NCBI GenBank assembly: GCA_022559845.1
Contig: JAHNEJ010003545.1
Span: 558,001-622,000, forward strand
From: Amorphophallus konjac
Taxonomy: Eukaryota > Streptophyta > Magnoliopsida > Alismatales > Araceae
DNA length: 64,000 bases
Reading direction: 5' to 3'
Part shown: positions 23,107 through 36,008 of the stretch, piece by piece
How positions within the stretch are numbered: the stretch's first letter is position 1
How the letters are laid out: each line of letters opens with the position of its first letter
The notes under the pieces: model-generated
Seen by the model: only the letters and a program-made list of their open reading frames with translations
Told to the model about the DNA's origin: nothing
The model's database searches: none
Position numbers and translations under genes: made by a program

Positions 23107-24284
23107 CTTCTTGGATCCGGCTGAAGACTGCTGGGAAGACGCTGAAGCTTGAGAGTAAAATTGTTGCTGAGGTTGAGGTAAAGAGGAGGTCTAAGTTGCG
23201 TCTGCTGAGGTTGAGAAAACTGAGGAGTTTGCATTGGTTTCGACCTCATTGGGCAATCTTGAACCACATGACCTGGCTGGTAACAACGGAAACAGACTAT
23301 TGGAAGAGAACATGGCTGTCCCCGATGGCTTCCACCACACCTCACACATGTCCTCGAATGACTGATAGCAGAACCTTGACGACTCTGGGAAGAAGGCGCT
23401 GTCTGCTGCTGAATAGTTCCAGTACAAGATGACGGCTGCTGAAAGAACTTCTTCTTCTTCTTACCATATCTCTTGAACTTGGGCTTAGAGGAGGAAGAAA
23501 GATCACTCGAACCTGGCGCAACAGGGGAAACTCCTGACACTGGCGGCCGATAAGTCTGTTGAAATTGTATCGTCGGCTGAACCGACCCAGCTTGCGGATA
23601 CCCTCCTGGTCTCGCCATCTCTAGCTCAAGTGTTACCGCTGCCTGGCACGCACTATCAAGATCAGCCACTCGACTTGCAATCAACGGCAACTTCAACTCT
23701 AGCCTCAATCCTCGTAAGAACTTCTGAGTCTTCAATGCCTCATTAGTAAGCACATGGGGCGCATATTGACCCAATTCCATAAATTTGTTTCGATATTGAA
23801 GCACAGACATATCACCCTGAATCAATTCCATGAACTGGTACATCTTTGCCATTTGTAAACAGGCAGGAGTATATGCACGCTCGAAGGCTGCAACAAACTC
23901 CGCCCAAGTGATCTGCCGAAGGGGCCTGGAATGAAAAGCAATCTGCCACTCGGCTTTCCACCATGTAATAGCTGTACCTTGGAGCTGGAACGCTGCAAAC
24001 ATCACCTTTTCATCCTCCACGCACTCCATAGATAGGAACACGCGCTTGATCACATCCAGCCACTGCCTCGCTACCTTTGGGTCTGCCTGTCCGTCAAAAG
24101 CCGACGGATTAAATAGAAGAAACACTTTAAGAGCCTTGCCGCGACTACCAGGCACTTCAACTTGAGGAGCAACGACTGGCGCTGGAGGAAGAACTACAGG
24201 AACTGCAGGAGGCTGAGCAGAACCACTCTCTTCTCTAGGCGCATGTCTAGGAACTCAAGGAGGTCTTCCTCGATGAGGCGGCAT
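23107..24284 (-). pseudogene. Gag of the Tekay-type element
   Basis: Structural protein of the particle. The likely true start is the Met at 24284 (MPPHRGRPP), because Tekay gags begin this way. An in-frame TGA at 24255-24257 follows, and the long open part begins at the Met at 24155. The core gag domain covers about residues 15-190 of that part (AFDGQADPKVARQWLD, WAEFVAAFERAY, YRNKFMELGQYAP). Cys/His motifs follow (CVRCGGSHRGQPC and CFRCYQPGHVVQDC). The frame shifts near 23190; beyond it the sequence is read out of frame and overlaps protease. Confidence 0.9.
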
Positions 24285-24422
24285 AATTGCAACTGCCAAA
24301 CACATAAATCAAGAGCAAATCCATCAATCTTACAGAAACATCCTAAGCCAGCAATAGATGACACAATAGGACTAACTCTGGACAAGTGTAAATTTCAATT
24401 GCTTATATAATTCCTCAACTTC

Positions 24423-24434
24423 GCTCTGATACCA
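24423..24434 (-). promoter_or_regulatory. Primer-binding site of the Tekay-type element
   Basis: On the minus strand TGGTATCAGAGC, two bases after the 5' LTR. It is complementary to initiator tRNA-Met. Confidence 0.9.
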
Positions 24435-24436
24435 AC

Positions 24437-26691
24437 TGTGACGACCCAGAGCTCCGGATACCGATATACCGATAACATCGATACACCGATACCAAGAACT
24501 GGGGAAGCCACCCAAGAGGCTGATGAGGCCCCTGAAGGGTTAGTGGAGTTTGTCGAGGGGATGTATAATGAATTGCAATCACAAGCGCGCATAATTGAAT
24601 TTAGGTAATAAAGTTTAACAGAAGTGCGGAAGCAATTTCAAAATAAACAGAGTGCTAAATATATAAACTAGTCCAGAGGCACAAGAGTGCTAGTCCAAAA
24701 GTACAACTACTCGGGGCATACCCCGGCAAAAGTACAAAAGAAGCCCAAAAAGGTGACCCGTCTACTGCTGGCAGCTAAGGACGGTCTCCGAGCACACGGG
24801 AAACACCAGGAGACGACGGGCGCGGCTCACCTGAAAGGAGAAGGGTAAGTCACAGCCAGACTCAGTAGGGGTCACGCGGATCCCTACCTCGTGCTAAACA
24901 TGCAATCAGGCGAAATTAAAGCAATTAGAGCATGCATTTAAATAAATGAACAGGCAATGGCATGATTAAAACTAAAGACTGAAAGCTGTGAATCTAACTA
25001 AACAGGTGTAACGGCTAACACATGCCAATAACAAATAAATCTAATCAACAGAAACTAAATCTACCGATAGAATGTGCCTTAACTAACCAAGCCATAGGGA
25101 ACAGGACAACCACTGGGAAGAGAAACCAGATGCGTCCACTAACGGCTTACACTGCGTCTCAAGCACTCGCAGTCTGTAAGACGACAAGCAGAGCGCATAA
25201 ACAGTACCAAACTAAGTGACCAGTCAGAGTGACACTCGTCAGTGTCAGTCCAAAGCCTCCGACCACTTGTGCACACACTGACTCTCGCCTGAGCCAGGCC
25301 CTCTAGCTAGTTTTCTCCCTCGGCAGGACGCTACCGCTGGCCGGGAGCCCACGGAACTAGCTTACAAACCGTGTGACGGGAACACCTCTCCGCCATCCCC
25401 AGGCGGGTCGGCAACTCAAAGGCTTTAGGGCTACAACAGTGGCTCCATAGCAAGGAAAGAAAAGCTACTCTATTGGGATCTAAAAACATGCCATTATTTC
25501 ATAAAATAACTCAAACATGGCGTATAATTATTGTGGAAAGTGTTAAAGGATGAACATGTGACTTTTGCAAGCTAAAAGGAGTGTGACGGTCTGATGCCAA
25601 TGCGTCACTAGGGCGTGACGGTGTTGGGGTGGTGCGTTACATTGACCGTGACGCATCCCCCCATGGCCGTTAGAGCCACCCGAAGCCAATTTTTCGCCAC
25701 CATTTTTCTAACGTCAGACAGGGTGTGACGCGCTCCCGGAGGCGCGTCACGAAGCCCTGACAGCCGCCCGACGGGACGTCAGACCAACCGCCATACCAGG
25801 TCAACCATAGACCAAAGAAACGTAACGGTCGGGGGCGCGACCGTTACACACACTGTGACGCACCTACTTAGCTCCGTCACAGGACTGTAACGCGTCCCAT
25901 GGGGACCGTTACCAGTGTGACGATTCCTGGTAGGACCGTCACACCGTCTGGGTTACGGACGGGTTGCATTTGAAAACGGGTTCCCTCCCGGGCGACCGAA
26001 ATCGCCGGGTAATCGACGAAAAACCTGTTTCCTGCCAAACCACACGTCCACAACAACAATATACTACTAGAAACATCTAATTACATCGCTCACAATGGAT
26101 TAAACGCAAGGAACGAAGCTTAAGCACAAAAACGAAAAATGTCTATCATGCATGCCACAAGAGCTTAACTAAGAAAACATGTTATAGGGAAGGATCCTAG
26201 CGAGATTGGGATTCCATCCCCCTACCTGGATCAAGCCGGAGCGGCCGATTAAGCCACATGCAAGGGAAAGGAACCACCGAGCCTCCTCGCCCCGTCTCAC
26301 TCCCACGAGCCTCAAACCACGTCGAGGTGGGCGTCAACGCGCTCCACTCGACGCAAGGATTCCAACGGCGTGCTCCACGCCTCGAACCGCTGCCGTTTCA
26401 CCCGATTCCCCTAGGAGAGGGGGGGAGAGGGTGATGGAGGAGAGAGAGGGCGAGAGTGAGATCGACGAGGGGGAGAAAGAGGGAGTGGGGAAAATGGGAA
26501 AAAGGGTTAATATATATAATATATTTATTTTATATAAAAACCTAATTTTCCCCTTTTAAAATCTCAAATACTTCCAATTAAATCCTAAAAAATGCCAGAA
26601 AAATTCCTAAAAATCCAGAAAAATAGTCAGAAATTACAGAATGGATTCTAGGTCCGAACCACTAAGGATCAATTAAGGCACGGGCCTCACA
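24437..26691 (-). mobile_element. 5' LTR of the Tekay-type element
   Basis: 2255 bp, matching 17353-19602 closely along its length. The GTGACG/CGTCAC word field recurs at 25580-25960. The polymorphisms include single-base changes inside some of these words. Confidence 0.92.
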
Positions 26692-26696
26692 CTTGA
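26692..26696. repeat. Tekay-type element target-site duplication, right copy
   Basis: CTTGA, matching the uninterrupted array LTR sequence. The left copy carries one change. Confidence 0.82.
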
Positions 26697-27307
26697 CGTG
26701 ACTTGACTTGAGTTGATAAATGGTCATTCACATGAAAGTTCTAGTTACTTGCCCTTGATATATTGACTTGTATTATCTCAATTCCATTTAATTGTCAATT
26801 TTCTCCAGTTCATACTGTTTACTTAGTCTGCTTTATTTGTGTTTACACATCGTTCATTCATATTTATGAAATGGTTAATTACTTAAATTCTATCTAGTGA
26901 TAGTGTAAATCCTATTGAGCTTCTCGCTCACTCCCTACTTTAACCTTTTTTAGGTAATTCGGTGATCGACGCATATGAAATTGGGAACGGGCCAGTGCGA
27001 TCAAGTGAACCTGGAGCTTAGAGTCATGAGTCTTCTTTTCTTTATTTGCTTGAGTCTGGTTTGTGTAGTGAGTCATGTTGATTTCTTTTTTTTTGTTTCT
27101 TTTACTGAGTCTATTATTGTAAATCGAATCAAATTTGAAATTTAAATTCTCGATCGACATCAATAAAATTATTATTTTTGTCAAATTATGGCCTATTCGT
27201 ATCATTTGTGTTATTCTTATGTGTCAATTTTCTACTCTGATTGACATGACTATTTTGCTGCCACATTTTGAGCATGCCTTCCGCTGCTATCAGTTTGGGA
27301 TGTGACA
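26697..27307 (+). mobile_element. Array LTR1, right segment
   Basis: Resumes LTR1 and ends GGGATGTGACA. With the left segment it makes about 3.63 kb, the same as the other LTRs. Its variants (ATTTTGCTGCCAC, TTTTGAGCATG) match the end of LTR4. Confidence 0.9.
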
Positions 27308-28023
27308 GAAGTGGTATCAAAGCTTTGGTTGTTTAAGTCTTAAGTTCTTGTTCATAAGTATAGGTTACTATAAGTAATATGTGGTATAATCCGTGTCATC
27401 CCTTCTTGTCACCTGGTGAGATTGGGTGGTGTCTTGGGTTAAGTAATAAAATATGTACAAGACTACGGTAGTGCGACGCGTAAGGGTAATAAGATTATTA
27501 ACTTTATAGTTCTTTTGCAGGAGTCTAAGCCTCTTTTGAAATGAAAGCGAAAGGGTCCACGAGTAAGTTAAGGCCCAATTTTGTTAGACGATGGCGAGTC
27601 CATCGTAAGGGATTTCAAAGTAATGAAAAGAGAAGGAATAACTTGTCGCAAAAGATGTGTTTTTATTATCATAAATTAGGTCATCGGGCCGAGAAGTGCT
27701 GGAGGAAGCGTGGAGCGTGTCTTCGATGCGGAAGTAAGGACCATAGGATGGCTGCCTGCCCTAAACTACCCCCACATGCTAAAATTAAAGTGGAATTGAA
27801 CCGGTTTTGAGGAGCCCCAACCTATTATAGACGAAGGAATTATAGGAGGTATCATATCCCTCATTCTTAACCATAGTTAGTTCTTTTCTTTCCATAGATT
27901 TATGATTATCATGTTATTTTGAAATGATAATAGATGAGGGCAATCTTAGTTAAATTATTTGACAAAAATATATATTTATATATTAGTGAATTTGGGGACC
28001 AAATTCCTTAAAGTGGGGGAGGG
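27308..28023 (+). mobile_element. Array internal region 1
   Basis: 716 bp. The primer site at 27312-27323 reads TGGTATCAAAGC, one change from consensus. The zinc-knuckle ORF is at 27541 and the polypurine tract AAAGTGGGGGAGGG at 28010-28023. It shares variants with internal 4, such as ACTATAAGTAATATG and GAGTCCATCGTAA. Confidence 0.9.
27541..27810 (+). CDS. Zinc-knuckle micro-ORF, internal 1
   Basis: 89 codons in the only coding space of unit 1. A basic N-terminus (KAKGSTSKLRP, then Arg/Lys-rich) is followed by a first knuckle at residues 40-53 whose second Cys is Tyr (FYYHKLGH). A complete second knuckle, CLRCGSKDHRMAAC, sits at 60-73, followed by PKLPP. This looks like the nucleocapsid end of a Ty3 gag. 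The C-terminus differs from unit 2 because of a small indel after residue 83. A TTCTTTTGCAG stretch ends 24 nt upstream of the ATG. Function in a present-day element is unproven. Confidence 0.65.
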   Translation: MKAKGSTSKLRPNFVRRWRVHRKGFQSNEKRRNNLSQKMCFYYHKLGHRAEKCWRKRGACLRCGSKDHRMAACPKLPPHAKIKVELNRF

Positions 28024-31000
28024 TGTAACACCCCAGTCAATTAATAAAGGATAAAAATTAAAAATAAAATATATAATGAAATGAAAATTGAGGGAAAAGA
28101 AATATATGAAAAACATGCTGTGAATTAATTTATAAAATTGCTTAAATTATTTAGTCTAGTGTGAATAAATAAAAATGAACAAAAGAAAATAAAAACAAAT
28201 TTATAAAAATAGATATGAATAATTGATTTGAGACCCGAGGTAAAAGTAAGGCCGATCTACTGAAAAGGTTAAAATAATTATTTTGTAAGTTAACTTGTCC
28301 TCTAATGACTTCAACGATTTTCCTTAGTTAAACGACACTATAATGACTAATTATTTTGAAAGTGGCCAAACTATATAAATAAGAAGAAATAATTATTTTA
28401 CTACGATGACCATATATGAAATATAATATTTTGAGACACAATCAATTTTTCACGACCATCCGAATTTAACTTAATTACATTAAAAGAATTTCACCCTTAG
28501 GCCAAATTTTCACTAATTTATAAAAATATGAAAAATTTATATTCTTATAGAGGACGGAATGCTTAACAAAATTTGTAATTGGGCCGACCCCAAAAGAAAA
28601 TTTAATTAAGCCCGAATCAAAGGTTTTCAGGTAAAAGTCGGAGTTTTTGGTAGATCAACCTTAATCCACCAAATTCGAACTCAATTCGATCCCTAAAGGG
28701 CTAAATCCAGTCCCAAATCGTAGGCCCATGATAGAAGCTCATTTCCCCTTAATTTCTCTGCAGATACTGTAACCCTAGCCGCCGGATTATGAAGGATAAG
28801 CTCGTTTGAATCGATCACCTGAGAATATCACGCAGAGGCATCTTCTCTTCGATCCCCGTAGCCCACTCACGACTCCTCCTTTGACCCTAACCGTATCAGC
28901 CGACACCTAATACTCCCGAGAACTCCACTTGGCCGTAGTAGCCGCCGGTGTGCGAGAACGAGAGTGTGGGATGGCGAGAAAAGCGTGGGTTTTGCATTAG
29001 GGTTCCAGCGGCATCTTCTTCCTTTCAACGCATCTACGGTAGGTTTCTCTTGGGCCAAACTTAATTAAAGCAAGCTAGGTTGTTCGTCTCTGTGTCCTCT
29101 TTACAATGATATTAAATTGCCCAATTTTCGTTCTCTATACTGATGGAATTAGTCGTTTAAATCTAAGGTATGTCGAGGTTTTGTTATCTCCACTGCATGT
29201 CTGTTTATGGTAGGTTACTCTCGTGTTAAACCTTAATTAAAGAATCTCATATTGGGCATCTTTTTGTCCTCTTTCCATTGATATCATTTTACACAATTTT
29301 TACTTGTCTTATTGCTCGATTCGTGCATTTTTTCCATGCTGTGTCGGGGTTCGTCGTCGGGTGGGCTCAGGTCTAAAACACGGTACCACAGTAACCGCGT
29401 TATGAGACCGCGGTTGCCGACAAACCGCCTTCTGGTGGTCATTTTTAAAATTGAAGTTTTTGCGATTTTGAACGTGCCAAGTGCATGGACGCGTCCTTTT
29501 ATATGTGTCCTTCCGAGGGGACATCTTCCTTAAGCGTAAATTAATTCATTTTAATATTTTTTGGGGTTAATTAATGAACACGTCCAGTTACATGGACGCC
29601 TTCTTTTGGAGTGTCTTCCATCGTGGACGCCTTTATGCTTTAATTCAATATATATATATATATATATATTATTCTTATGATCGCAGTTTATTGTTGACCG
29701 CTTTACCATGAGAGCGGCTCATGTGAAACCACGTTCTGACCCTATTCCAGCAAAAATCTCAAGTTGTTTTCCGGCACATTATGCTCCATTGTTCCCTAGT
29801 CCTAGCATGTCGTCAGGTTAATAACGTTAAATAACCCACTGTTAATTAGGGCTCATGAAATCAATCATCTAAGATTAGTTATTTTCATAATTGTTCCTCC
29901 ATGATTATCATCTTCTTGTCATCCTATGAATGGAAAGAGAGTAGAACAACATGTCTATTAATTGTTAAATTCATAAATTTGTTTCTGCCATTCATCAATT
30001 ATTGTTCGTTACTTGCTAGCTTAGTTGGATTATTTGAGGGTGATGCCGCCCCGGTGGTATTGACTTACCGTTACACTCATTTTTCACATATTTTTAAGCC
30101 CTTAATTCTTAGACATAGAATGCCTCTCCGTCTGATATTCCTTCTGCCAGACTAGGTGTTCATGTTCTGAGGCCTCCGTAAGACTCCGCGGGCCTAGAAT
30201 TCCCAGTAGGATGCTGAGCAGGATGTACCAACAAATCTTGAACCCATTGGAAGTTTACTTTGGGTGGAACAAGGCTCAGTCCAAGTTCTGCCGAATTTCT
30301 GTCAGATTTCTGGACGCGGCTCTACCATGACCGCTTCTCTATAGTAGCGGTCGTTCCTCAACCCCGTTATCTTGAACTTGTGTGACCTGCCTTAGAGGCA
30401 TCCTGGGTCCCATATGCCTTCTTATAAAGATGTCAGCCATGACTGACACGTTCTTTCATCACCCGGCTCGATCTAGCCGGCTTCGGCCCAAACTGCATGG
30501 CCGCGGTTCTCCTAAGACCACCTCTTCCTAGTAGCGGTCTAGTCTTAACCGCGTCTTCAGTGTTTCAAAAATTCTTATTTTCGTGGTTTTTGCATGTTAA
30601 ACCAATATAGCCTCTTCAGGCTATTATACCTCGAGATTATGATCTTTTGTTGGGCCTATTTGTGAATTCCATCCATTCCATATCCTTCTTAAAGTCATTT
30701 TTTTAAATGACCTTTCCTCTCAATTAATAAGCTTATTGTTTGGAAATCAAAAGAAATCCATATTCCTACACGTATCGCCTTGGCTACATAGCTTGACCTT
30801 GGAACTCTTGGCCATTAAATACTATGGATGTCTAGATTTCGTGGGATCTCTGATCCAACCCTCAATGCCAACGCACCATAGGGGCCCGGTCTGGTCCTAG
30901 GGAGAGCGCCCGGAAGGTACTAGTGCCCATAGGAGTTTTAATGACATGGGGAGGCATTGCCCCGAAGTACTAGCTAGGGTGTGAGTCTTCGACATTCCAC

Positions 31001-31665
31001 ATTCTCGTGAAACTTTGATATACATGCGTGAATTTCGTGAAAGTACTTGCTTGACGTGACTTGACTTGACTTGATAAATGGCCATTCACATTAAAGTTCT
31101 AGTTACTTGCTCTTGATATCTCGACTTGCATTATCTCATTTCTATTTAATTGTCAATTTTCTCTTGTTCATACTGTTTACTTAGTTCGCTTTATTTATGT
31201 TTACACATCATTCATTCATATTAATGAAATGGTTAATTACTTAAATTCTACCTGGTGATAGAGTGTAAATTCTACTGAGCTTCTCGCCCACTCCCTACTT
31301 TAACATTTTTCAGGTAATTCGGTGATCGACGCATATGAAATTGGGAACGGGCCAGTGCGATCAAGTGAACCTGGAGCTTAGAGACCTGAGTCTTCTTTTC
31401 TTTATTTGCTTGAGTCTAGTTAGTGTAGTGAGTCATGTTCATTTCCTTTTTCTTTGTTTCTTTTATTGGGTCTAATATTCTAAATCGAATCAAATTTGTC
31501 ATTTAAATTCTCGACATCAATAAAATTATTATTTTTCTCAAATTATGGCCTCTTCATATCATTAATGTGATTCATATGTGTCGATTTTTCTACTCTGATT
31601 GACATGTCTGTTTCGTTGCCACGTTCCGAGCATGCCTTTTGCTGCTATCGGTTCGGGACGTGACA
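28024..31665 (+). mobile_element. Array LTR2
   Basis: 3642 bp, TGTAACACCCC to GGGACGTGACA. It shares many variants with LTR5: ACTGATGGAATTAG, CCACTGCATGTCTG, GAACGTGCCAAG, TATATGTGTCC, and loss of the TATA box at 28891-28900 (CCGTATCAGC). An (AT)n run lies near 29648-29669. GCGGT and GGACGC words are at 29390-29630 and 30310-30560. No convincing coding sequence. Confidence 0.92.
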
Positions 31666-32382
31666 GAAGCGGTATCAGAGCTTTGGTAGTTTAAGTCCTA
31701 GGTTCTTGTTCATAAGTATAGGTTACCCTAAGTAATAGGTCGTACAATCCGTGTCATCCCTTCTTGTCACCTGGTGAGATTGGGTGGTGTCTTAGGTTAA
31801 GTAATAAAACATGTCCAAGACTACGGTAGTGCGACGCGTAAGGGTAATAAGATTATTAACTTTATAGTTCTTTTGCAGGAGTCTAAGCCTCTTTTGAAAT
31901 GAAAGCGAAAGGGTCCACGAGTAAGTTAAGGCCCGGTTTTGTTAGAGGATGGCGAGTCCGTCGTAAGGAATTTCAAAGTAATAAAAAGAGAAGGAATAAC
32001 TTGTCGCAAAAGAAGTGTTTTTATTATCATAAATTAGGTCATCGGGCTGAGGAGTGCTGGAGGAAGCGTGGAGCGTGTCTTCGATGCGGATGTAAGGATC
32101 ATAGGATGGCTGGTTGCCCTAAACTACCCCCACACGCTAAAATTAAAGGTGAATTGGAACCGATTTTGAGTAGCCCCAACCTATTATCGACGAAGGAATT
32201 ATAGGAGGTATCATATCCCTCATTCTTAACCATAGTTAGTTCTTTTCTTTCCATAGATTTATGATTAACATGTTATTTTGAAATGACAATAGATGAGGGC
32301 AATCTTAGTTAAATTATTTGGCAAAAATATATATTTATATATCGGTGAATTTGGAGACCAAATTCCTTAAAGTGGGGGAGGG
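31666..32382 (+). mobile_element. Array internal region 2
   Basis: 717 bp. The primer site starts at 31670 as CGGTATCAGAGC, with its first base changed. The ORF is at 31899 and the polypurine tract at 32369-32382. AAGTCCTAGG near the left end is shared with internal 5. Confidence 0.9.
31899..32204 (+). CDS. Zinc-knuckle micro-ORF, internal 2 (longest copy)
   Basis: 101 codons, the longest open copy and probably the ancestral length. Layout: basic segment 1-39, first knuckle 40-53 with Cys43 changed to Tyr, and second knuckle 60-73 (CLRCGCKDHRMAGC). A short acidic/hydrophobic tail ends at TAG 32202-32204. The protein is far too small for a whole gag and has no capsid domain. It resembles Ty3 nucleocapsid sequence and might bind element RNA. 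It may equally be a gag remnant under no selection; the Tyr change shared with unit 1 supports relaxed constraint. Confidence 0.68.
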   Translation: MKAKGSTSKLRPGFVRGWRVRRKEFQSNKKRRNNLSQKKCFYYHKLGHRAEECWRKRGACLRCGCKDHRMAGCPKLPPHAKIKGELEPILSSPNLLSTKEL

Positions 32383-35300
32383 TGTAACGCCCCAGTCAAT
32401 TAATAAAGGATAAAAATTTAAAATAAAAAAATTGTGGGTAGGAAATATACGAAAAACATGCTATGAATTAAGTTATAAAATTGCTTAAATTATTTAGTCT
32501 AGTGCGAATAAATAAAAATGAACAAAAGAAAAGAAAAACAAATTTATAAAAATTGAGATGAATAATTGATTTGAGACTCGAGGTAAAAGTAAGGCCGATA
32601 TGCAGAAAATGTTAAAATAGTTGTTTTCTTAGTTAACTTGTCCTCCAATTACTTCAACAATTTTCCTTAGTTAAACGACACTATAATAATTAATTATTTT
32701 GAAAGTGGCCAAACTATATAAATAAGAAGGAATAATTATTTTACTACGACGACCATATGAGAAATTTAATATTTTGAGACACAATCAATTTTTCACGACT
32801 ATCCAAATTTAACTTAAATTACATTAATAGAATTTCACCCTTAGGCCAAATCTTGACTAATTTATAAAAATATGAAAAATTTATATTTTTATAGAGGATG
32901 GAATGCTTAACAAAATTTGTAACTGGGCCGACCCCAAAAGAAAATTTAATTAAGCCCGAATCAAAGGTTTTCAGGTAAAAGTCGGAGTTTTAGGTAGATC
33001 AACCTTAATGCACCAAATTTGAACTCAGTTCGATCCTTAAAGGGCTCAATCCTGTCCCTAAATCGTAGGCCCATGATAGAAGCTCAATTTCCCTCAATTT
33101 CTCTGCATAAACCCTAACCCTAGTCGTCGGATTTCGAAGGATAAGCTCATTTGAATCGATCGCCCGTGAATATCGCACAGAGGCATCTTCTCTTCAATCC
33201 CCTAGCCCATGAACGACTCCTCCTTTGACACTAACCCTATAAATCGACACCTAATACTCCCGAGAACTCCATTTGGCCGTAGCAGCCGCCGATGTGCGAG
33301 ATCGAGAGTGTGGGACGGCGAGAAAAGCGTGGGTTTTGCGTTAGGGTTCCAGCGGCATCTTCTTCCTTTCAATGCATCTAAGGTAGGTTTCTCTTGGGCC
33401 AAACTCTAATTAAAGCATGCTATATTGTTCGTCTCTGTGTCCTCTATTCAATGTTTCTAAATTGCACAATTTTTGTTTTCTATACTGATCGAATTAGTCG
33501 TTTAAATCTAAGGTATGTCGAAACTTTGTTGTCTCCACTTCATGTCTATTTATGGTAGGTTACTCTCGGGCTAAACCTTAATTAAAGCATGTCATATTGT
33601 GCATCTTTTTGTCCTCTTTCCATTGATATCATTTTGCACAATTTTTACTTGTCTTATTGCTCGATTCATGCGTTTTTTCCACGGTGTATCGGGGTTCATT
33701 GTCGGGTGGGCTCAGGTCTAAAACGTGGTACCACAGTAACCGCGTTATGAGACCGCAATTGTCGACAAACTACCTTCTGGCAATCATTTTCAAAATTTAA
33801 ATTTTTGCGATTTTGAATGCTTCAAGTGCATGGACGCGTCTTTTATATGCGTCTTCCGAGGGGACATCTTCCTTAAATGTAAATTAATTCATTTTAATAT
33901 TTTTTGGGGTTAAGTAATGAACACGTCAAGTTACATGGACGCCTTCTTTAAGAGCGTCTTCCATCATGGACGCCTTTATGCTTTATTTTCAAAATATAGA
34001 TATATATTATTCCTATGATCGCAGTTTATTGTTGACCGCTTTATCATGATAGCGGCTCATGTGAAACCGCATTCTGACCCTGTTCCAGCAAAAATCTCAA
34101 GTTGTTTTCCGGCATATTACGCTCCATTGTTCCCTAGTCCGAGCATGTCGTCATGGTTAATAATGTTAAATAACCCACTGTTAATTAGGGCTCATGAAAT
34201 CATTCATCTAAGATTAGTTATTTTCATAATTGTTCCTCCATGATTATCATCTTCTTGTCATCCTATGAATGGAAAGAGAGTAGAACAACATGTCCATTAA
34301 TTTTTAAATTCGTAAATTTGTTTCTGCCATTCATCATTAATTGTACGTTACTTGCTAGCTTAGTTGGATTGTTTGAGGGGCATGCCGCCCCGATGGTATT
34401 GACTTACCGTTACACTCGTTTTCCGCATATTTTTAAGCCCTTAATTCTTAGACATAAAGGTCTCTCCGTTGGATATTCCTTCTGTCGGACCAGGTGTTCT
34501 TGTTCTGAGGCCTCCGTAAGACTCCGCAGGCCTAGGATTCCCACTAAGATGTCGAGCAGGCTATACCACCAAATCCTGAACCCATTGGAAGTTTACTTTG
34601 GGTGGAACAAGACTCTTCCAAGTTCTGCCGAATTTCTGCCAGATTTCTGGACGCGGCTCTATCGTGACCGCTTCTCTATAGTAGCGGTCGTTCCTCAACC
34701 ACGTTATCTTGAACTTGTGTGACCGGCCTTAGAGGCATCCTGGGTCCCAGACGCCTTCTTTTAAAGATGTCAGCCATGACTGACGCGTTCTTTCATCACC
34801 CGAGTCGATCTAGCCGGCATCGGCCCAAACCGCATGGCCGCCGTTCTCCTGACACCACCACTTCCTAGTAGCGGTCTAGTCTTAACCGCATCTTCAGTGT
34901 TTCGAAAATTCTAATTTTCATGGTTTTTGCATGTTATACCAATATAGCCTCTTCAGGCTATTGTACCTCGTGATTATGATCATTTGTTGGGGTCTATTTG
35001 TGAATTCCATCCATTCCATATCCTTCTTAAAGTCATTTTTGTAAAATGACCATTCCTCTCCATTAATAAGCGTATTGTTTGGAAATCTTAAGAAATCCAT
35101 ATTCCTACACGTATTGCCTTGGCTACATAGATTGACCTTGGAACTCTTGGCCATTAAATACTGTGGATGTCTAGATTTCGTGGGATCTCTGATCCAACCC
35201 TCAATGCCAACGCACCATAGGGGCCCGATCTGGTCCTGGGGAGAGCGCCCGAAAAATACTAGTGTCCATTGGAGTTTTAATGACATGGGGAGACATTGTC

Positions 35301-36008
35301 CCAAAGTACTAGCTAGCGTGTGAGTCTATGACATTCCACATTCTCGTGAAACTTCGATAAACATGCGTGAATTTCGTGAAAGTACTTGCTGGACATGACT
35401 TGACTGGACTTGATAAATGGCCATTCACATGAAAGTTCTAGTTACTTGCTCTTGATATCTCGACTTGCATTATCTCAATTCCATTTAATTGTCAGTTTTC
35501 TCTTGTTCATACTATTTACTTAGTCCGCTTTATTTGTGTTTACACATCGTTCATTCATATTTATGAAATGGTTAATTACTTAAATTCTTCCTCGTGATAG
35601 AGTGTAAATGCTACTGAGCTTCTCGCTCACTCCTTACTTTAACATTTTTCAGGTAATTCGGTGATCGACGCATATGAAATTGGGAATGGGCCAGTGCGAT
35701 CAAGTGAACTTGGAGCTTAGAGACCTGAGTCTTCTTTTCTTTATTTGCTTGAGTTTAGTTAGTGTAGTGAGTCATGTTGATTTCTTTTTTCTTTGTTTCT
35801 TTTACTGAGTCTATTATTGTAAATCGAATCAAATTTGTAATTTAAATTCTCGATCGACATCAATAAAATTATTATTTTTGTCAAATTATGGCTTATTCGT
35901 ATAATTTGTGTTATTCTTATGTGTCAATTTTTCTACTCTGATTGACATGACTGTTTCGCTGCCACGTTCCGAGCATGTCTTCCGCTGCTATCAGTTCAGG
36001 ATGTGACA
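32383..36008 (+). mobile_element. Array LTR3
   Basis: 3626 bp, TGTAACGCCCC to CAGGATGTGACA. The TATA box is intact (TATAAA 33238-33243). It has a small deletion or rearrangement in the A-rich start (near 32420-32450) and a unique GAATGCTTCAAG near 33815. The shared block GGCCTCCGTAAG ... lies at 34509-34565. Confidence 0.92.

Larger units (their letters stand above)
17353..26691 (-). mobile_element. Ty3/gypsy chromovirus (Tekay/Del-type), complete but inactivated
   Basis: A 9.3-kb element with LTRs at 17353-19602 and 24437-26691, genes on the minus strand. The primer site is at 24423-24434 and a polypurine tract at 19603-19618. Domain order is gag, protease, RT, RNase H, integrase and a chromodomain-like C-terminus, all in what was one gag-pol frame. 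It is broken by about six stops and two frameshifts. About six differences are seen by eye in the first ~195 bp of the two LTRs, so it is fairly young. It sits inside array LTR1 with a CTTGA duplication. Confidence 0.93.
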